Shown: positions 10,291 through 21,152 of the stretch, piece after piece
Numbering within the stretch: position 1 is the stretch's first letter
Layout: the number at the start of each line of letters is the position of its first letter
Assembly (NCBI RefSeq): GCF_963082655.1
Contig: NC_081552.1
Span: forward strand, 183,194,571-183,258,570
Origin: Stomoxys calcitrans
Taxonomy: Eukaryota; Arthropoda; Insecta; Diptera; Muscidae
DNA: 64,000 bases
Reading direction: 5' to 3'
Notes under the pieces: model-generated
Databases searched by the model: none
The model's input: the letters and a program-made list of their open reading frames with translations, nothing else
What the model was told of the DNA's origin: nothing
Made by a program: the position numbers and the translations under genes

Positions 10291-10738
10291 ATGTTTGCAT
10301 ACCTACCACACCGAGGAATTGGCCCTTTTTTTTATTTTTACAAAATATACACACTAGATCATCGTAATGTTCGTAGACGGTCTAACCATTTCCGCACGTC
10401 TATATTTCAAAGGTGGTCTATATCTTGAAATAGCACCCTTTATTCATAAAAGTAATATTTTTTTGCCCCAATTTCAATGGATGCCGAGTTTGGACGAATA
10501 AAGATCTTGAACCCACAAATGCGCATTTACTACCCTTTATCGCCGTGGGTTGCATGCACCTCCCAACAATTGACTATGGACCAGATATGACCATATATGT
10601 ATGAAGCTGCCATATAACCGCATTTCTTACCCAGAATATAAGAAATTTGAAAGATATCCCTTGACATTTCTACCAGTTACAGTCAATATCATAACTTGGG
10701 CACTTTTTATCTGAATTTTGAAACAGTGAGACCCATTG
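10291..10738 (+). repeat. Degraded R-family sequence
   Basis: Fragments of R units are recognisable ('gatcatcgtaatgttcgtag', 'atatcttgaaatagcaccc', 'gaagctgccatata'), heavily diverged between two SINE-1 insertions. No gene is seen. Confidence 0.4.
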
Positions 10739-10882
10739 GAGGCCACCGTAGCGCAGTGGTTAGCATGTAAGCCTTTGACGCTGAACGCCTGGGTTCGAAT
10801 CCTGGCGAGAACATCAGCAGAAAATTTTCGGCGGTGGTTTTCCCATCCTAATACTGGCGACAAATGTTGGGTACTATGCCAT
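10739..10882 (+). mobile_element. SINE-1, 3'-truncated
   Basis: It contains 'gaggccaccgtagcgcagtg' and the B box GGTTCGAATCC, then the body to 'ggtactatgccat', where it is cut by the next R element. The best-preserved tRNA-like head of the family, together with 50306-50612. Confidence 0.8.
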
Positions 10883-11555
10883 TTGAAACAAGTAAAACCA
10901 TGTTAAGTTCGACCCGGCCGAATCTTGGGTACCCACCACCATGGATTCCGCCAAAAAAGTACCCTTATTAACTGAGATTGTATTTGAATTATTTTGGTCT
11001 CAAGAAGTCATATCGGAACCTAGGGGGCCTATATCACCATATGAATCGATTCGGATAAAACTTTGCACCGATCTTGTAAGTTATAAGATAGGGTATTGGG
11101 CAAAATTTCAGTCAAATCAGGTGAAATTTTAGGCTTCTAAGGGCTGAAGAAGTCAAATCCAGGGATTGGTTTATATGGGGGCTATATCTGTCTACAGACC
11201 GATTCGAATCATACTTGGCATGAATGTTGGAAGTTCTAACTCAAGCCTTTGTTCCAAATTTCAGCGAAATCGGATGAAAATTAAGGCTCTAATGACTCAA
11301 AAAGTCAAATTCGGGGATCGGTTTATATGGGGGCTATATCTGTCTATAGACCGATATGAATCATACTTGACATGCATTTTGGAAGTCATAACTCAAGCCT
11401 TTGTTCCAAATTTCAGCGAAATCGGATGAAAATTGAGGCTCTAAGGGCTCAAAAAGTCAAATCCGGGGATCGGTTTATATGGAGGCTATATCCGTTTATA
11501 GACCCATTCGGATCATTCTTGGCATGGATGTTGAAAGGCATAACACAAGCCTTTG

Positions 11556-14500
11556 TTACAAATTTCAGCCTAATCCCATGACAGGCGGTTGTACGCACCG
11601 GACTGACCAGATTGAAACCCTCATCGGCATAGGCTGTGTACGTGTTCGTCTTTTTTATCGTCATCCCGGACTATGTGACCCCGTCGGACTATGTGACCCC
11701 CCGACCTCTCCTGTACGGCAATTTACGCAACGGCAGCATCCCAGCCCAAATATTGCCAGGCCAGTGCAGGGAAGTGTATCGTTTTTGCAGTTAAACTTCA
11801 ACGGACTCCGCGGCAAGATCGATGAGATTGTGGACATCATGAGTCGGAAGAGCATATTGGCCGCAGCGATCCAGGAGACAAACCTGACCAACACCTGCAG
11901 CTTGCACAGTTGTCACGGATACAATGTGCTACGTAAGGAACGCTCAAGGAATGGAGGTGGGGGATTGACCTTCGTAATACACCATTCCGTGCAATATAGA
12001 CCTATCTCGCCTACGCATGGTGCTAGTGACCCCTAAATGGAGTGCATGGGGATAGTAGCCAGGACCGGTACTGCCGAGATAGAGCTATACAACGTGTACA
12101 TACCGCCGGTTGGTAGCTGTATCCCGATTAATAGCCAAGGCTACAACCCCGACATAAGTGGGTTACTATCTGGCCATAATCGTCTGGTTCAAGGGGACCT
12201 TAATGCGCATCACCCTCAATTGCATTCTCCCCTAGGTAACGACCAGCGTGAGATGACTTTGGCAGAGCAGATTGAAAGCTCCTCATTTTGCACGGTGAAT
12301 GAGGATGCCCCCACTAGGATTACGAGGTACAACAGCTCGCCAGACATTCTCACCATCGACCGACCACCCGTCTTAATAACCTCTGAACGCCGGATGTTTA
12401 TCAATCATAAGGAGGCCGATTGGGCTGGCTTCAGAGAGTATACCAATCGCCGCTTCAGTGAACTGCCACCCACCTCTGATGGTATAGTGGCCGAGAGGAA
12501 ATTCCGAGACATCATTAACGCAGCAGCCGCTCGCTTTATACCAGCCGGTCGAATACCCCACGTGCAACTCAATTTCGCGGCGCAAGCAGTGGTACTCGCA
12601 GACGAGTGTGATGGGATTTGTGGTATGGACCCCACTAACCCCAGAATCAGCGAGCTGAATCTGGAAATAAACAGGGTAGTCAACGAACATAGGCGGAATT
12701 TGTGGCTGGAACACTTGGAGCAATGTAACTTAGGCACCGGTTAAGGCAATCTTTGGTCTACTGTTAAGTCACTCTCAAACCCCGGTAGACGGGAATACAG
12801 GACCTCAGTTTCTCTTCTGACTAATTCGAAGAGATGCGCCAAGTTGTTCAACCGTCAATTTGTTATACATCCCGAGAAAGAGTTCCCGATGTCTGGAAAA
12901 TGGGCAGAGTGATCCCTTTACTGAAGCCTGGAAAAGATCCGAGTTTGGGGAAGTCATACAGACCGATCTCCCTTCTCTCACCAGTGACAAAGACGCTGGA
13001 GGCATCACTCCTCCCGAGCCTCGTAGGAGAATTTCCATTCGCTGAGCATCAACATGGATTTCGAAGATTGCGCAGCACAACAACAGAAGTTATCCGCCAC
13101 CAAATCTTCAGCCACATTGTTCACTGAGCTAACTGTGATGGTCGATGGAGAAATGATTCCTACCATCAAGTGTTCCAAAATACTTAGCGTAATATTCGAC
13201 AGCTCTTGCTTGCTTGTGGAATAATATTCAGATCTGTCAGAATGCCGCCCAAATTACAAATTTCAGCCTAATCCCATGACAGGCGGTTGTACGCACCGGA
13301 CTGACCAGATTGAAACCCTCATCGGCATAGGCTGTGTACGTGTTCGTCTTTTTTATCGTCATCCCGGACTATGTGACCCCGTCGGACTATGTGACCCCCC
13401 GACCTCTCCTGTACGGCAATTTACGCAACGGCAGCATCCCAGCCCAAATATTGCCAGGCCAGTGCAGGGAAGTGTATCGTTTTTGCAGTTAAACTTCAAC
13501 GGACTCCGCGGCAAGATCGATGAGATTGTGGACATCATGAGTCGGAAGAGCATATTGGCCGCAGCGATCCAGGAGACAAACCTGACCAACACCTGCAGCT
13601 TGCACAGTTGTCACGGATACAATGTGCTACGTAAGGAACGCTCAAGGAATGGAGGTGGGGGATTGACCTTCGTAATACACCATTCCGTGCAATATAGACC
13701 TATCTCGCCTACGCATGGTGCTAGTGACCCCTAAATGGAGTGCATGGGGATAGTAGCCAGGACCGGTACTGCCGAGATAGAGCTATACAACGTGTACATA
13801 CCGCCGGTTGGTAGCTGTATCCCGATTAATAGCCAAGGCTACAACCCCGACATAAGTGGGTTACTATCTGGCCATAATTGTCTGGTTCAAGGGGACCTTA
13901 ATGCGCATCACCCTCAATTGCATTCTCCCCTAGGTAACGACCAGCGTGAGATGACTTTGGCAGAGTAGATTGAAAGCTCCTCATTTTGCACGGTGAATGA
14001 GGATGCCCCCACTAGGATTACGAGGTACAACAGCTCGCCAGACATTCTCACCATCGACCGACCACCCGTCTTAATAACCTCTGAACGCCGGATGTTTATC
14101 AATCATAAGGAGGCCGATTGGGCTGGCTTCAGAGAGTATACCAATCGCCGCTTCAGTGAACTGCCACCCACCTCTGATGGTATAGTGGCCGAGAGGAAAT
14201 TCCGAGACATCATTAACGCAGCAGCCGCTCGCTTTATACCAGCCGGTCGAATACCCCACGTGCAACTCAATTTCGCGGCGCAAGCAGTGGTACTCGCAGA
14301 CGAGTGTGATGGGATTTGTGGTATGGACCCCACTAACCCCAGAATCAGCGAGCTGAATCTGGAAATAAACAGGGTAGTCAACGAACATAGGCGGAATTTG
14401 TGGCTGGAACACTTGGAGCAATGTAACTTAGGCACCGGTGTAGGCAAACTTTGGTCTACTGTTAAGTCACTCTCAAACCCCGGTAGACGGGAATACAGGA

Positions 14501-14972
14501 CCTCAGTTTCTCTTCTGACTAATTCGAAGAGATGCGCCAAGTTGTTCAACCGTCAATTTGTTATACATCCCGAGAAAGAGTTCCCGATGTCTGGAAAATG
14601 GGCAGAGTGATCCCTTTACTGAAGCCTGGAAAAGATCCGAGTTTGGGGAAGTCATACAGACCGATCTCCCTTCTCTCACCAGTGACAAAGACGCTGGAGG
14701 CATCACTCCTCCCGAGCCTCGTAGGAGAATTTCCATTCGCTGAGCATCAACATGGATTTCGAAGATTGCGCAGCACAACAACAGAAGTTATCCGCCACCA
14801 AATCTTCAGCCACATTGTTCACTACAAATACGAGTGAGGTAAATACTGAGCTAACTGTGATGGTCGATGGAGAAATGATTCCTACCATCAAGTGTTCCAA
14901 AATACTTAGCGTAATATTCGACAGCTCTTGCTTGCTTGTGGAATAATATTCAGATCTGTCAGAATGCCGCCC
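11556..14972. repeat. Tandem duplication of 1.7 kb inside LINE-L
   Basis: 11556-13253 and 13254-14972 are consecutive near-identical copies, offset by exactly 1,698 bp over most of their length. The unit includes about 15 bp of R flank ('ttacaaatttcagcc') plus the 5' part of the LINE. Visible differences are few: two base changes at 12190/13888 and 12268/13966, small changes at about 12743-12750, and a 24-bp deletion in copy 1 near 13124, flanked by ACT. Both copies share older damage, so the duplication came after the element died. Confidence 0.9.
11580..13250 (+). pseudogene. LINE-L ORF2 relic, copy 1 (endonuclease and N-terminal RT)
   Basis: An apurinic-type endonuclease start is recognisable: FLQLNFNGLRGKIDEI, AAIQETNL, and after an in-frame TAA at 12034, VQGDLNAHHPQ and SSPDILTI. 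This is the domain that nicks the target for reverse transcription. RT follows in another frame with GRVIPLLKPGKDPSLGKSYR and FAEHQHGFRR. The RT palm with the catalytic YADD box is missing: the frame jumps from the HQHGF region to VDGEMIPTIK, a late RT segment. Additional damage includes a stop after LGTG (12744). The frame ends where the tandem copy begins. It cannot encode a working protein. Confidence 0.8.
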
Positions 14973-15600
14973 TCCGAACTGCGACGGGCTGTCTCCTCAA
15001 TTCTCATGTGGACCACCTACATTAGGAGACTAAGATCCTACCAGTGCGAAGACATAACTACATGCTGTCTAAACGATACCTTTTGGGCTGTTATCGCAGA
15101 GACCATCCAAATCATCATCATGTGGATAGATATCCATCGCCTAGAAGCCTTAAGGTAGATCTACAATACATGATCTGGAGCGTGAGGTTCAGCGTTACAC
15201 GAGAGAACCTTTATATCAAGCGGCATATCAAGCAGGACTAAACAACATTCATGCAGACACGGTAGCAGATGCGGTAAATGGTTACCGGGTGAATGTAGTC
15301 CTTGGAGAACAACCGTCTCCCATTGCATGTGAAGAAATTGACCTCCCCCGGTGAACCAGAGTAGTTCTGGCTCAATTACGTTCCGGCAGATGCAGCCGCC
15401 TCAACTCCTACAGAGCAAGGATTGATGCCGACGTGCAAGATGTATGTCCCGATTGTAACCAGGGACCGCACGATACACGTCACCTGTTTAACTGCCCAGC
15501 CAAACCAACTTGACTCAGACCCAGATCCCTGTGGACGCACCCCATCTTAGTCGCAGAGTTCCTGGGTCTTGATACTCAACAGAATCAAGCAGACGAAAGA
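13278..15600 (+). pseudogene. LINE-L ORF2 relic, copy 2 (extends to the C-terminus)
   Basis: It has the same endonuclease and RT fragments as copy 1, with one more stop (TAG at 13966). Here the frame continues past LGTG and stays open to about 14610. It also retains the distal part: late RT (TVMVDGEMIPTIKCSKIL), then at about 15360-15600 the hallmark end of LOA/I-type ORF2 with AQLRSGRCSRLNSYRARID, a cysteine/histidine cluster CPDCNQGPHDTRHLFNC and WTHPILVAEFLGLDTQQNQ. A TGA interrupts the last block. The RT catalytic core is deleted as in copy 1, so both copies derive from one already defective element. Confidence 0.8.
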
Positions 15601-16008
15601 TAGAACACAATTTACTGCTACAACAACAAAATTTAGCCACTTCGGATGAAAATTGAGGCTCCTAGATGCTCAAGAAGTGAAATCAAGGGATCGGTTTATA
15701 TGGGGGCTATATCCAAATCTGAACCGATGTGTCCCATTTGAAACCTCCAACGATCTACATCAATAGTAGGTATCTGTGCACAATTTTAAGCTGCTTACTT
15801 TACGCGTTCGACCACAATCGGGATTTTGACAGACGGACGGACATGGCTAGTTGGACTCAGAATGTCAACACGATCCATAATATATAGACTTTATGTGGTC
15901 GCAGATTAATATTTCGGTGTGTTGCAAACGGAAAGACTAGATTAGTATACCCCCGTCCTATGGTGGTGGGTATAATGAAATAAAACACAAAAAATAAGAT
16001 GGAGTAAA

Positions 16009-17462
16009 CAAGTAAAAGCGTGCAAGTAAAAGTTTGGCCGGGTCGAATTTTATATACCCTCCAGCATGTTTCGCATTTGTCAAGTTCTTTTTCCGGTATA
16101 TCTTTATAGGCAAACAAAGGATAATGGATAAAAATTGCCATGCTACTGGAGCTATATCAGGTTATGGATCTATTCGTACCATACATGGTTTGGATATTGG
16201 AGACCATAGTAGAAGTGTTTGTGCAAAATTTCAGAAGTCAGTGTGCAATGTTGCAATCGGATAAGAATTGAGCCCTTTAAGGGCTTAAGAAGTAAAGTCG
16301 GGAGATCGGTTTATATGGGAGCTATATCAGTTTATAAACCGATTTAGACCATATTTAGCAAGTGCTATGCTCAATGCCATACGAGAAGTCGTTGTACAAT
16401 ATTTCAGCCTAATCGGATAAGAATTGCGCCCTCAATAGCCTCAAGAAGTTTAATCGGCAGATCGGTTTATTGGGAGCTATATCAGGTGATGAACCGATTT
16501 AGACCATACTTGTCATAGTGATTGGAAGACAAAATTAAACACTTCATACAATATTTTAGCTAAATCGGATAATAATTGAGCACTCTAGAGGCTGAAGAAG
16601 TCAAGATCCGATTTCGGTTGATATGGCAGCTGTATCCGGTTGTGAACCGATTTTGATCATACATAGCACAGTTGTTGGAAGTCATAACAAAACACCTCAT
16701 ACGAAATTTCAGCCAAATCGAATAAGAATTATGCCCACATAGAAGAAGTTTTATCGGCTGATTGGTTTATATGGCAGCTATATCAGGTTAGCTGTCAATG
16801 CCAAGATTTAGACTATACTTGGCATTGGGGTTGGAAGTCAAAACAAAACATTTTATGCTACATTTCAGCCAATCGGATAATTATTGCGCACTCTACGAGC
16901 TCAATAAGACAAGATCCGAGATGGCAGCTATATCAGGTTATGAACCGATTTGAAGCATACATGCAACAGTTGTTGGACGTCACAACAAAACACCTCACTC
17001 ATAATTTCAGCCAAATCGAATAAGAAATGTGCCCACATAGAGGCTGAAGAAGATTTAACGGCAGATTGGTTTAAATGGCAGCTACATCAAAACATGAACC
17101 GGGCTATTTACAATCCCAACCGACCTGCATTTATAAGAAGTTTTTGAGCAAGATTTAAAGCGCCCAGCTTTATTCCTTCGGAAGTAAGGTTGCTTGTGCA
17201 GACGCACGGACGGACATAGCTAAATCGACATAGAATGTCAATGCGATCAGGAATATGTATTCTTTGTTGGGTGTCAGATCAAATTTCCTTGTCTTAAGCA
17301 GCTTAAGGAAGAAATTTTTTTCAAAGAATTAATAAACTACATGGAATTTATGGCAATCCTGTTTTAGTTTCTGCCTTTAAAGAGAAACTTGACATATGCA
17401 ATCCATGGTGGAGGTTATATAAGATTCGGCCCAGCTGAACATAACTCGCTTTTACTTTTTTT
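16009..17462 (-). mobile_element. R-family variant with matching long ends
   Basis: The left end ('acaagtaaaagcg', then GGCCGGGTCGAATTTTATATA and 'ccctccagcatg') and right end ('ccatggtggaggttatataa', 'gattcggcccagctgaac', 'cgcttttacttttt') are inverted copies of each other over roughly 90 bp. Between them are diverged units ('gagctatatcaggttatg', 'ttggaagtcataacaaaac'). The same right end recurs at 27400-27458 and 57395-57443. Unlike other R copies, both ends carry the hairpin side, so this may be a two-ended derivative or two fused copies. Confidence 0.6.
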
Positions 17463-18084
17463 CATTATACAATTCGGTTGAAATTTGGTTTGTGAAGTAT
17501 AGTCGTACAACAAAACTCACTTCTGCACAAACGAAGCGTTTGTAAGACATTTTCGTTGAGTGTTTGCAAGCCACTTAACATCTCTTATTACTGGCGGGAG
17601 AAAAACAAATATAAAAGAAAAATACTTTTGTACAGCATGAACGTTTGCAAGACAGTTTTACTGAAACGTATCGAAGCGACATTAGTTTGCATCGCTGTGC
17701 AAAATTTTCCCAAACAAATCCCAGTTTCATTGAAAGGATTTATATTCTCAAACGATGGAGAGCTCGTGGGGAGAAAAGCTCCACCTGATTTGAAAAGACT
17801 AAAATGCACACAAATCCCCACATTTCCAAATGCATTGATGTGTACTTTGAGAGCGTTTGGGAATGTGAAATAAACGGCTAACTTTTGGCTAAATGAAAGC
17901 AAGAGTAAATGTGGTCTGCAACTGGACCATGAGGGAATTTTCTAAGAAGTTTTCGTTGAAATTCCATTTCCATAGAAATGTTTGTCTGGCAATGAGAGCC
18001 ACTAATGCTGATTTGTTTTCATAGAAAGTATTCTCAAATTTAGATTTTAGTAGTAAACTTTTCAAACTGTACTTGCCATTGAAT
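17463..18084. other. Non-repeat stretch, no gene recognised
   Basis: A/T-rich sequence with an open frame at 17556-17873 (plus, 105 codons) that matches nothing I know. The frame contains an imperfect inverted repeat (CACATTTCCAAATGC near 17817 and GCGTTTGGGAATGTG near 17855), which argues for non-coding DNA. Confidence 0.4.
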
Positions 18085-19730
18085 TTTATACCCAGCACCG
18101 AAGGAAGGTGCAGGGTATATTCATTATTTCATTCCGTTTGCAACGCATCGAAATATTTAGTTCCCACGCTATAAAGTATATATATATTCTTGATCGTCGT
18201 AAAAATCTAAGACCATCTAGCCATGCCTGTCCGTATATCTGCTGAAATCACGCTACAGTCTTTAAAAATAGAGATATTGAGCTGAAACTTTGCACAGATT
18301 CTTTTTATACCCACCACCGAAGGATGGGGGTATATTCAATTTGTAATTCCGTTTGCAACACATCGAAATATTCATTTCCGATCAGCGTGAAGATCTAAGA
18401 CGATCTAGCCATGTCCGTCCGTCTGTCTGTTGAAATCACACTACAGTCTTTAAAAATAAAGATGTAGAGCTGAAACTTTGCACAGATTCTTTTTTTTTGT
18501 CCATAAGCAGGTTAAGTTCGAAGATGGGCTATATCGGACTATATCTTGATATAGCCCCCATATAGACCGATCCGCCGATTTAGGGTCATAGGCTCATAAA
18601 AGCCACATTAGTTATCCGATTTTTCGGAAATTTGGGATAGTAAGTTTTGTAAGGCCCTTCGACATCCTTGTTCAATTTGGCCCATATCGGTCCAGATTTG
18701 GATATAGCTGCCATATAGACTGATCTCCCGATTTAAGGTCTTGGGCCCATTAATGGCGCATTTATTGTCCGATTTTGGCAAAATTTGAGACAGTAAGTGA
18801 AGTTAGGCCCCTCGACATCTTCCTGGAATATGGCACAGATCGGTCCAAATTTGTCATATAGACCGATCTCATGACTTAAGGTCTTGGGCCCATAAAAAGC
18901 GCATTTATTGACCGGTTTCCCCGAAATTTGGGACAGTGAGTTGAGTTAGGCTCTTCAACAACCTTCTGCAATTTGACTCAGATCAGTTCAGATTTGGATA
19001 TAGCTGCCATATAGACCGATCTCTCGATTTAAGGTCTTGGGCCCATAAAAGGCGCATATATTGTCCGATTTTGCCAAAATTTTAGACAGTGAGTTGTGTT
19101 AGGCCAGTCGATATCTCTCTTCAATTTGGCCCAGATCGGTCCAGATTTGGATATACCTGCCATATAGACTGATCTCTCGATTTAAGGTTTTTTGGCGCAT
19201 TTTATGTCCGATGTCGCCGAAATTTGGGACTGTAGGCGAAGTTAGGCCCCTCGACATCGTCCTGGAATATGGCACAGATCGGTCCAAATTTGTCATATGG
19301 ACCGATCTCACGACTTAAGGTCTTGGGCCCATAAAAAGCGCATTTATTGTCAGGTTTCCCCGAAGTTTTGGACAGTGAGTTGTGCTAGGCCCGTCGATAT
19401 CTCTCTTCAGTTTGGCCCAGATTGGTCCAGATTTAAGGTTTTGGACCCATAAAAGCGCATTTATAATCCGATTTCGCTGAAATTTGACACAGTGACTTAT
19501 GTTAGGCTTTTCGACATCCATGTCGTATATGGTTCAGATCGGTCTATATTTGGTTATAGCTACCGAAAAGACCAATACTTTGTTCTTCATATTTCGATAT
19601 GTCTGCTATGGGGGCATTAATTATGCATTTTTCACCGCATTATGACGTATGGTGGTTTGCATATATGCCCGAGGTGGTGGGCATCTGAAATTCAGTCGGG
19701 CCATACTTAACGCCTTTTTACTTGTTTTAA
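18085..19730 (+). mobile_element. R-family array, two 5' ends in tandem
   Basis: A first R start (TATACCCAGCACCGAAGG, 18089) runs about 215 bp to 'gcacagattctttt', where a second R start (TATACCCACCACCGAAGGAT, about 18304) begins. Seven or so units spaced near 150 bp follow, closing with GGTGGTGGGCATC, a mutated hairpin (TTCAGTCGGGCCATA) and TTTTTACTTGTT. The open frames on the minus strand here are translations of the repeat unit. Confidence 0.65.
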
Positions 19731-20731
19731 ATAAAATTTTTATGGAAATGTTCTTTCACTTTTCGTACAAAAATATCAATCCCAGGACCCCCTAACTGTT
19801 GGGCTTAGTGTACTAAAAATTCATATGCCGAATGAATAAACACACTTTGAATTTTCTTTTTTTAGAATTTTATCAGTTTGATATACATAAAATATGTTAG
19901 TCTTACATTGGCAGCTGCTTTGAATTGTTTAAACACATAAATACATGGCGTGTATGTAAACAATCCGAACATCAGCATTTTGATAATAAAATGCTTTGTT
20001 ATCGAAATGCTGCTGTTCGCATCGTGGGTGTCCTGCGGTGATGGATATGAAAAATTCGAATACAAAACATCGATGCGTAAATCGTTTCTGTTTTTGGTTG
20101 TCTTTGTTCTTTTTTTTGCTTTGAAGGAACCCTTTGGTAAATCAACAGCAAGAAGTGTACATTAAATATTGACTAAAATAATTGCTTTGAATACAAAGGA
20201 GATTTGCCAAAATAATTTTAAGGAAATTGCATTTTTTTTCTATTGCAAAAATAATGCATTTAAATTTTCTTAATTGTTGTTGTGTTAGAAGACGTTTGTT
20301 CAGGCAAGTGGAAGTCTTTATAACAAATTTACAAAAAATTGCTCGAATGTTCTGAAGTTTTAATGGGAAAAGTTAACAATTCCCATACATCGCAAAACGC
20401 TACGAATGAGAAAGAAAAACTTTTGTATAATTGGCTTAAGGCAGTTGTAGGCTAAATGGTTTAAAAGAGACTATTTCCAAAGAATTTTCAAGGCAGAAAA
20501 CAACTATGAGGTAGGTATAGGCTACCTTTTTAACAAAGAATAACAAGTCAAAAGCTTGTCTTATGTATCCACTGCCATAGATTCTTACAAAAGACAAAGG
20601 GAGACCGAAATTGCAATAATTGTTTCCTTCAGATGTTCAGGTTATTGGGGACCATACAAGAAATCATTGTGCGAAATTTCAGCGAAATCGGTAGATCGGT
20701 TTCTATGAATTCTATATCAGACTGAGGAGGC
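19731..20731. other. Non-repeat stretch of 1 kb, no gene recognised
   Basis: A/T-rich. Short open frames at 19862-20065 (minus) and 19950-20165 (plus) overlap and resemble no family. The region contains a partial inverted repeat near 19950-20010 ('aacaatccgaacatcagcat' versus 'aaatgctgctgttcgcatcg'). From about 20640 weak R-type sequence appears ('gcgaaatttcagcgaaatcg'). Confidence 0.4.
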
Positions 20732-20890
20732 GGAGGCTATCGTATCGCAGAGGTTAGCATGTCTGCCTATGACTCTGAAAGCGTTGGTTCGAATTCTGGC
20801 GAGCACATAATAAAAAAATTGCTGTCGTGGTTATCCCCTCCCAATGCTGGCAACATTTGTGAGCAACTATTAAAGAAATTTTCGCCAAGT
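20732..20890 (+). mobile_element. SINE-1, 3'-truncated
   Basis: It reads 'cggaggctatcgtatcgcag', 'aggttagcatgtctgcctat' and the B box GGTTCGAATTCTGG, then the body to 'aacttcttttctg'. It is diverged from the 10739 copy. Confidence 0.7.
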
Positions 20891-20991
20891 AAACTTCTTT
20901 TCTGAAAAACGTTGGACTTTGTTTACGATAAAATTACGAGTTTGTGACAAATACAAAGTTTTTTTACCCTGACAATACCTTTCTAATACCA

Positions 20992-21148
20992 ATACTCGGC
21001 CGACACGGGATAACTATGAGTACCTCACAGACTAGAACTTTGAGCTCCGACTTGTGTAGTGTACACTGTTATCACGGGAAGCTTAGCTGAAAGATACCGG
21101 ACGCGTCCACAGGTTGAGGATACTGAAAAGATCCGTTTTTATGCGGAG
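20992..21148 (+). mobile_element. RTE 5' leader fragment
   Basis: 'cggccgacacgggataacta' to 'ggaagcttagctgaaagat' and 'gtccacaggttgaggat' match the segment at 31713-31825 that precedes the RTE coding region. Only the untranslated leader is present. It is immediately followed by LINE-A in the opposite orientation. Confidence 0.6.
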
Positions 21149-21152
21149 AAAA

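Larger units (their letters stand above)
11571..15633 (+). mobile_element. LINE-L: LOA/I-type non-LTR retrotransposon, dead
   Basis: It was inserted into an R unit: 'aaatttcagcctaat' precedes it and 'aaatttagccacttcgg' follows, plausibly a diverged target duplication. The 3' end is 'ctacaacaacaaaa'. Pieces of endonuclease, reverse transcriptase and a C-terminal zinc-finger-like region survive in broken frames (see the two relic entries). The 5' end is truncated: coding begins within or just before the endonuclease and no ORF1 is present. Confidence 0.8.
10886..15985 (-). mobile_element. R-family element split by LINE-L
   Basis: On the plus strand it opens with 'aacaagtaaaaccatgttaa', the hairpin TTCGACCCGGCCGAA and GGGTACCCACCACCATGG, i.e. 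the R 3' end reversed. Units of about 152 bp follow (TTTATATGGG at about 11170, 11322 and 11473). After the LINE-L insertion (11571-15633) R resumes with 'cggatgaaaattgaggctcc' and closes with CCCCCGTCCTATGGTGGTGG GTATAA at about 15950-15975. Removing LINE-L restores a continuous R. Confidence 0.65.

Noticed and set aside
10739..10810. tRNA gene
   Set aside because: A and B boxes are present but the sequence continues into a shared SINE body, and no full cloverleaf or intact acceptor stem is visible; same for the other SINE heads.
17556..17873. 105-codon open frame as a small gene
   Set aside because: No family resemblance, an antisense frame of equal length overlaps it, and an inverted repeat lies inside.
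18600..19600. CRISPR-like array of regularly spaced repeats
   Set aside because: The regular spacing comes from whole diverged units of about 150 bp without short conserved repeats and variable spacers, in an animal genome.
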